Source of the DNA: Candidatus Bathyarchaeota archaeon
GTDB taxonomy: Archaea > Thermoproteota > Bathyarchaeia > RBG-16-48-13 > GCA-020355125
NCBI GenBank assembly: GCA_030607815.1
Contig: JAUWJG010000058.1
Location: 1-5,255, forward strand
Length of the DNA stretch: 5,255 nucleotides
Direction of reading: 5' to 3'
The position numbers were made by a program, and so were the translations under genes. The notes under the pieces are model-generated. The model worked only from the letters and a program-made list of their open reading frames with translations. It ran no database searches and was not told the origin of the DNA. Shown here one piece after another: positions 4,041 to 5,255 of the stretch. How positions within the stretch are numbered: the stretch's first letter is position 1; every line of letters begins with the position of its first letter.

Positions 4041-5250
4041 CCTTGGGTTCTTTAACGAAGAGTAGAAAAATGAGAGCGGGTATAATTCCAAGCCAACAAG
4101 ACATCTGTAAAGTGAAAGCAGGACTAATCTGATTCCACATGAGACCCCCTATCCAAGGTGCCGGTGCACCCATCAATCCAGTTAATGTTCCGATTAACCC
4201 GTAAACCCGTCCACGCTTATGAGATGGAATAATGTCAGCCAATAGAGCCTGCCAAGCGGGACCACCAGATGCTCCAGAAATCCCTCCGCCAAGACCCCCC
4301 CCTATACTACTTACGAGTCGTACAAGTAATGTTTGATTGAAACCTCTTGCTAAAGATAATCCAAGTGTTGAGATTGGAGTGAGAATTCGTGCAATGAGGA
4401 TGATCGGCTTTCTACCGATCTTATCAGTAAGCATTCCACCTGGAAGGGAAAGGGACATTGAAACTATGCTAATAATAGAACCGATTAGCCCCCATTGAGT
4501 CTTGCTTAAGCCTATAACGTTAACAGCGTACAAGACGAAAAAAGAGAAGGATAATCGTAAAGCGAAGCTTGATAGACAGGAAACTGAAATTAGGGCCCAC
4601 ACATTCCTAGGTTGATTACGTAACTCTGAGATTGAGTCTTTAATACTCGTCTTTTTTGCAGTGCTTAACTGTTTAGGGGAAAATGTCTCTGTAATGAACT
4701 TGTATCTTACTGCAACTATAAAGATCGATGCAATGACATTAGCCATTAAGATCATTCTTGTGCCTTCCCAAACGCCAAAATGGTCCATTAGTACTCCGCT
4801 TAGGAAGCCGGTAACCACTAAGGGTAACATCGTTATCATTCTATAGGCGCCGAACGCTGCACCTCTATCTTCATGTGGAAGAGATTCGGCGATCAATGCG
4901 TTAAAAGCAGGCATATATATGGACGCTACAGCTTGAAAGATTACTCCGGGTAAAACCATTTCCCAGGAGGTAGCAAATAGGAAGATTATGGGGGTGATTA
5001 ATCGGAACATACTACCATACACTATGACTTTTCTTCTTCCGATTCTGTCAGCTAGTATCCCTCCTGGAAATTGAAAGAGCAGCTGAGCCGTACTTTGGAT
5101 CATAGCAATGAGTCCAATGTTCGCGGTTGTTGCTCCTAATTCCATTAAGTACAACGGCCAAAAGGTGTAATATAACGAAAATATGAAGGTCCAGATGCTT
5201 GTAGTGCCTGTTATGACCATAATGTTTCGATTAGAAAAAATTCTTTTCAT
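4027..5250 (-). CDS. MFS transporter, 12 transmembrane helices
   Basis: This 407-residue integral membrane protein belongs to the major facilitator superfamily, secondary carriers usually driven by ion gradients. Twelve hydrophobic segments can be drawn, at roughly 11-36, 44-66, 75-95, 98-120, 135-156, 164-182, 217-243, 250-272, 282-300, 306-328, 346-369 and 378-399, with a hydrophilic central loop at about 185-215. The loop between helices 2 and 3 carries motif A, GGILADRIGRRKV (63-75). Its internal duplicate GGMLTDKIGRKPI (271-283) lies between helices 8 and 9, which confirms the 6+6 architecture. A Gly-rich stretch (317-330) lies at the end of helix 10. The substrate cannot be read from the sequence; drug or small-metabolite efflux is possible. 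The ATG is 5 bp from the right edge, so its ribosome binding site is not visible and a slightly earlier start cannot be excluded. It converges with nfo and shows no functional link to its neighbours. Confidence 0.9.
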   Translation of the reverse strand: MKRIFSNRNIMVITGTTSIWTFIFSLYYTFWPLYLMELGATTANIGLIAMIQSTAQLLFQFPGGILADRIGRRKVIVYGSMFRLITPIIFLFATSWEMVLPGVIFQAVASIYMPAFNALIAESLPHEDRGAAFGAYRMITMLPLVVTGFLSGVLMDHFGVWEGTRMILMANVIASIFIVAVRYKFITETFSPKQLSTAKKTSIKDSISELRNQPRNVWALISVSCLSSFALRLSFSFFVLYAVNVIGLSKTQWGLIGSIISIVSMSLSLPGGMLTDKIGRKPIILIARILTPISTLGLSLARGFNQTLLVRLVSSIGGGLGGGISGASGGPAWQALLADIIPSHKRGRVYGLIGTLTGLMGAPAPWIGGLMWNQISPAFTLQMSCWLGIIPALIFLLFVKEPKVKEQ

Positions 5251-5255
5251 AACTA

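Overview
This looks like a piece of an AT-rich archaeal chromosome. The archaeal signs are a DnaG of the archaeal type rather than the bacterial replicative primase, a tyrosyl-tRNA synthetase of the archaeal/eukaryotic class, a small stand-alone Toprim protein of the archaeal UPF0292/COG1658 type, and TATA-like promoter boxes. Ribosome binding sites (GGAGG, AAGGTG, AGGTG) match the archaeal 16S tail. The synthetase carries HVGW in place of the HxGH signature and is about 360 residues long. That recalls some TACK-type archaea, but I cannot place the organism more precisely.

Layout. Three genes run leftward on the minus strand: tyrS (1519-2604), the small Toprim gene (1010-1420), then dnaG (from 910 past the left edge). 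Gaps of about 98 and 99 bp separate them, each with its own TATA-like box. The two Toprim genes both start at TTG. Right of tyrS lies a 536-bp gene-free stretch (2605-3140), then nfo (endonuclease IV) on the plus strand (3141-3977). A complete 12-helix MFS transporter (4027-5250, minus) converges on nfo with only 49 bp between them.

Function. The window is mainly information processing: primase/exosome-associated DnaG, an uncharacterised Toprim enzyme, tRNA charging and abasic-site repair. The transporter seems unrelated. No CRISPR array, intact insertion sequence, rRNA or recognisable tRNA was seen.

The least explained part is 2605-3140. About 210 bp (2690-2905) is dense in hairpins. A TATA-like box at 2927-2934 (minus) sits about 25 bp before the stem at 2856-2899, and a run of seven T follows at 2647-2653. 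This could be an unannotated structured RNA or a long structured tyrS leader. It could also be a decayed element, because minus-strand peptide frames interrupted by a stop and a shift cross the same DNA. The nfo leader (about 2998-3140) holds two more hairpins. None of this resembles a known RNA family that I can recognise by eye.
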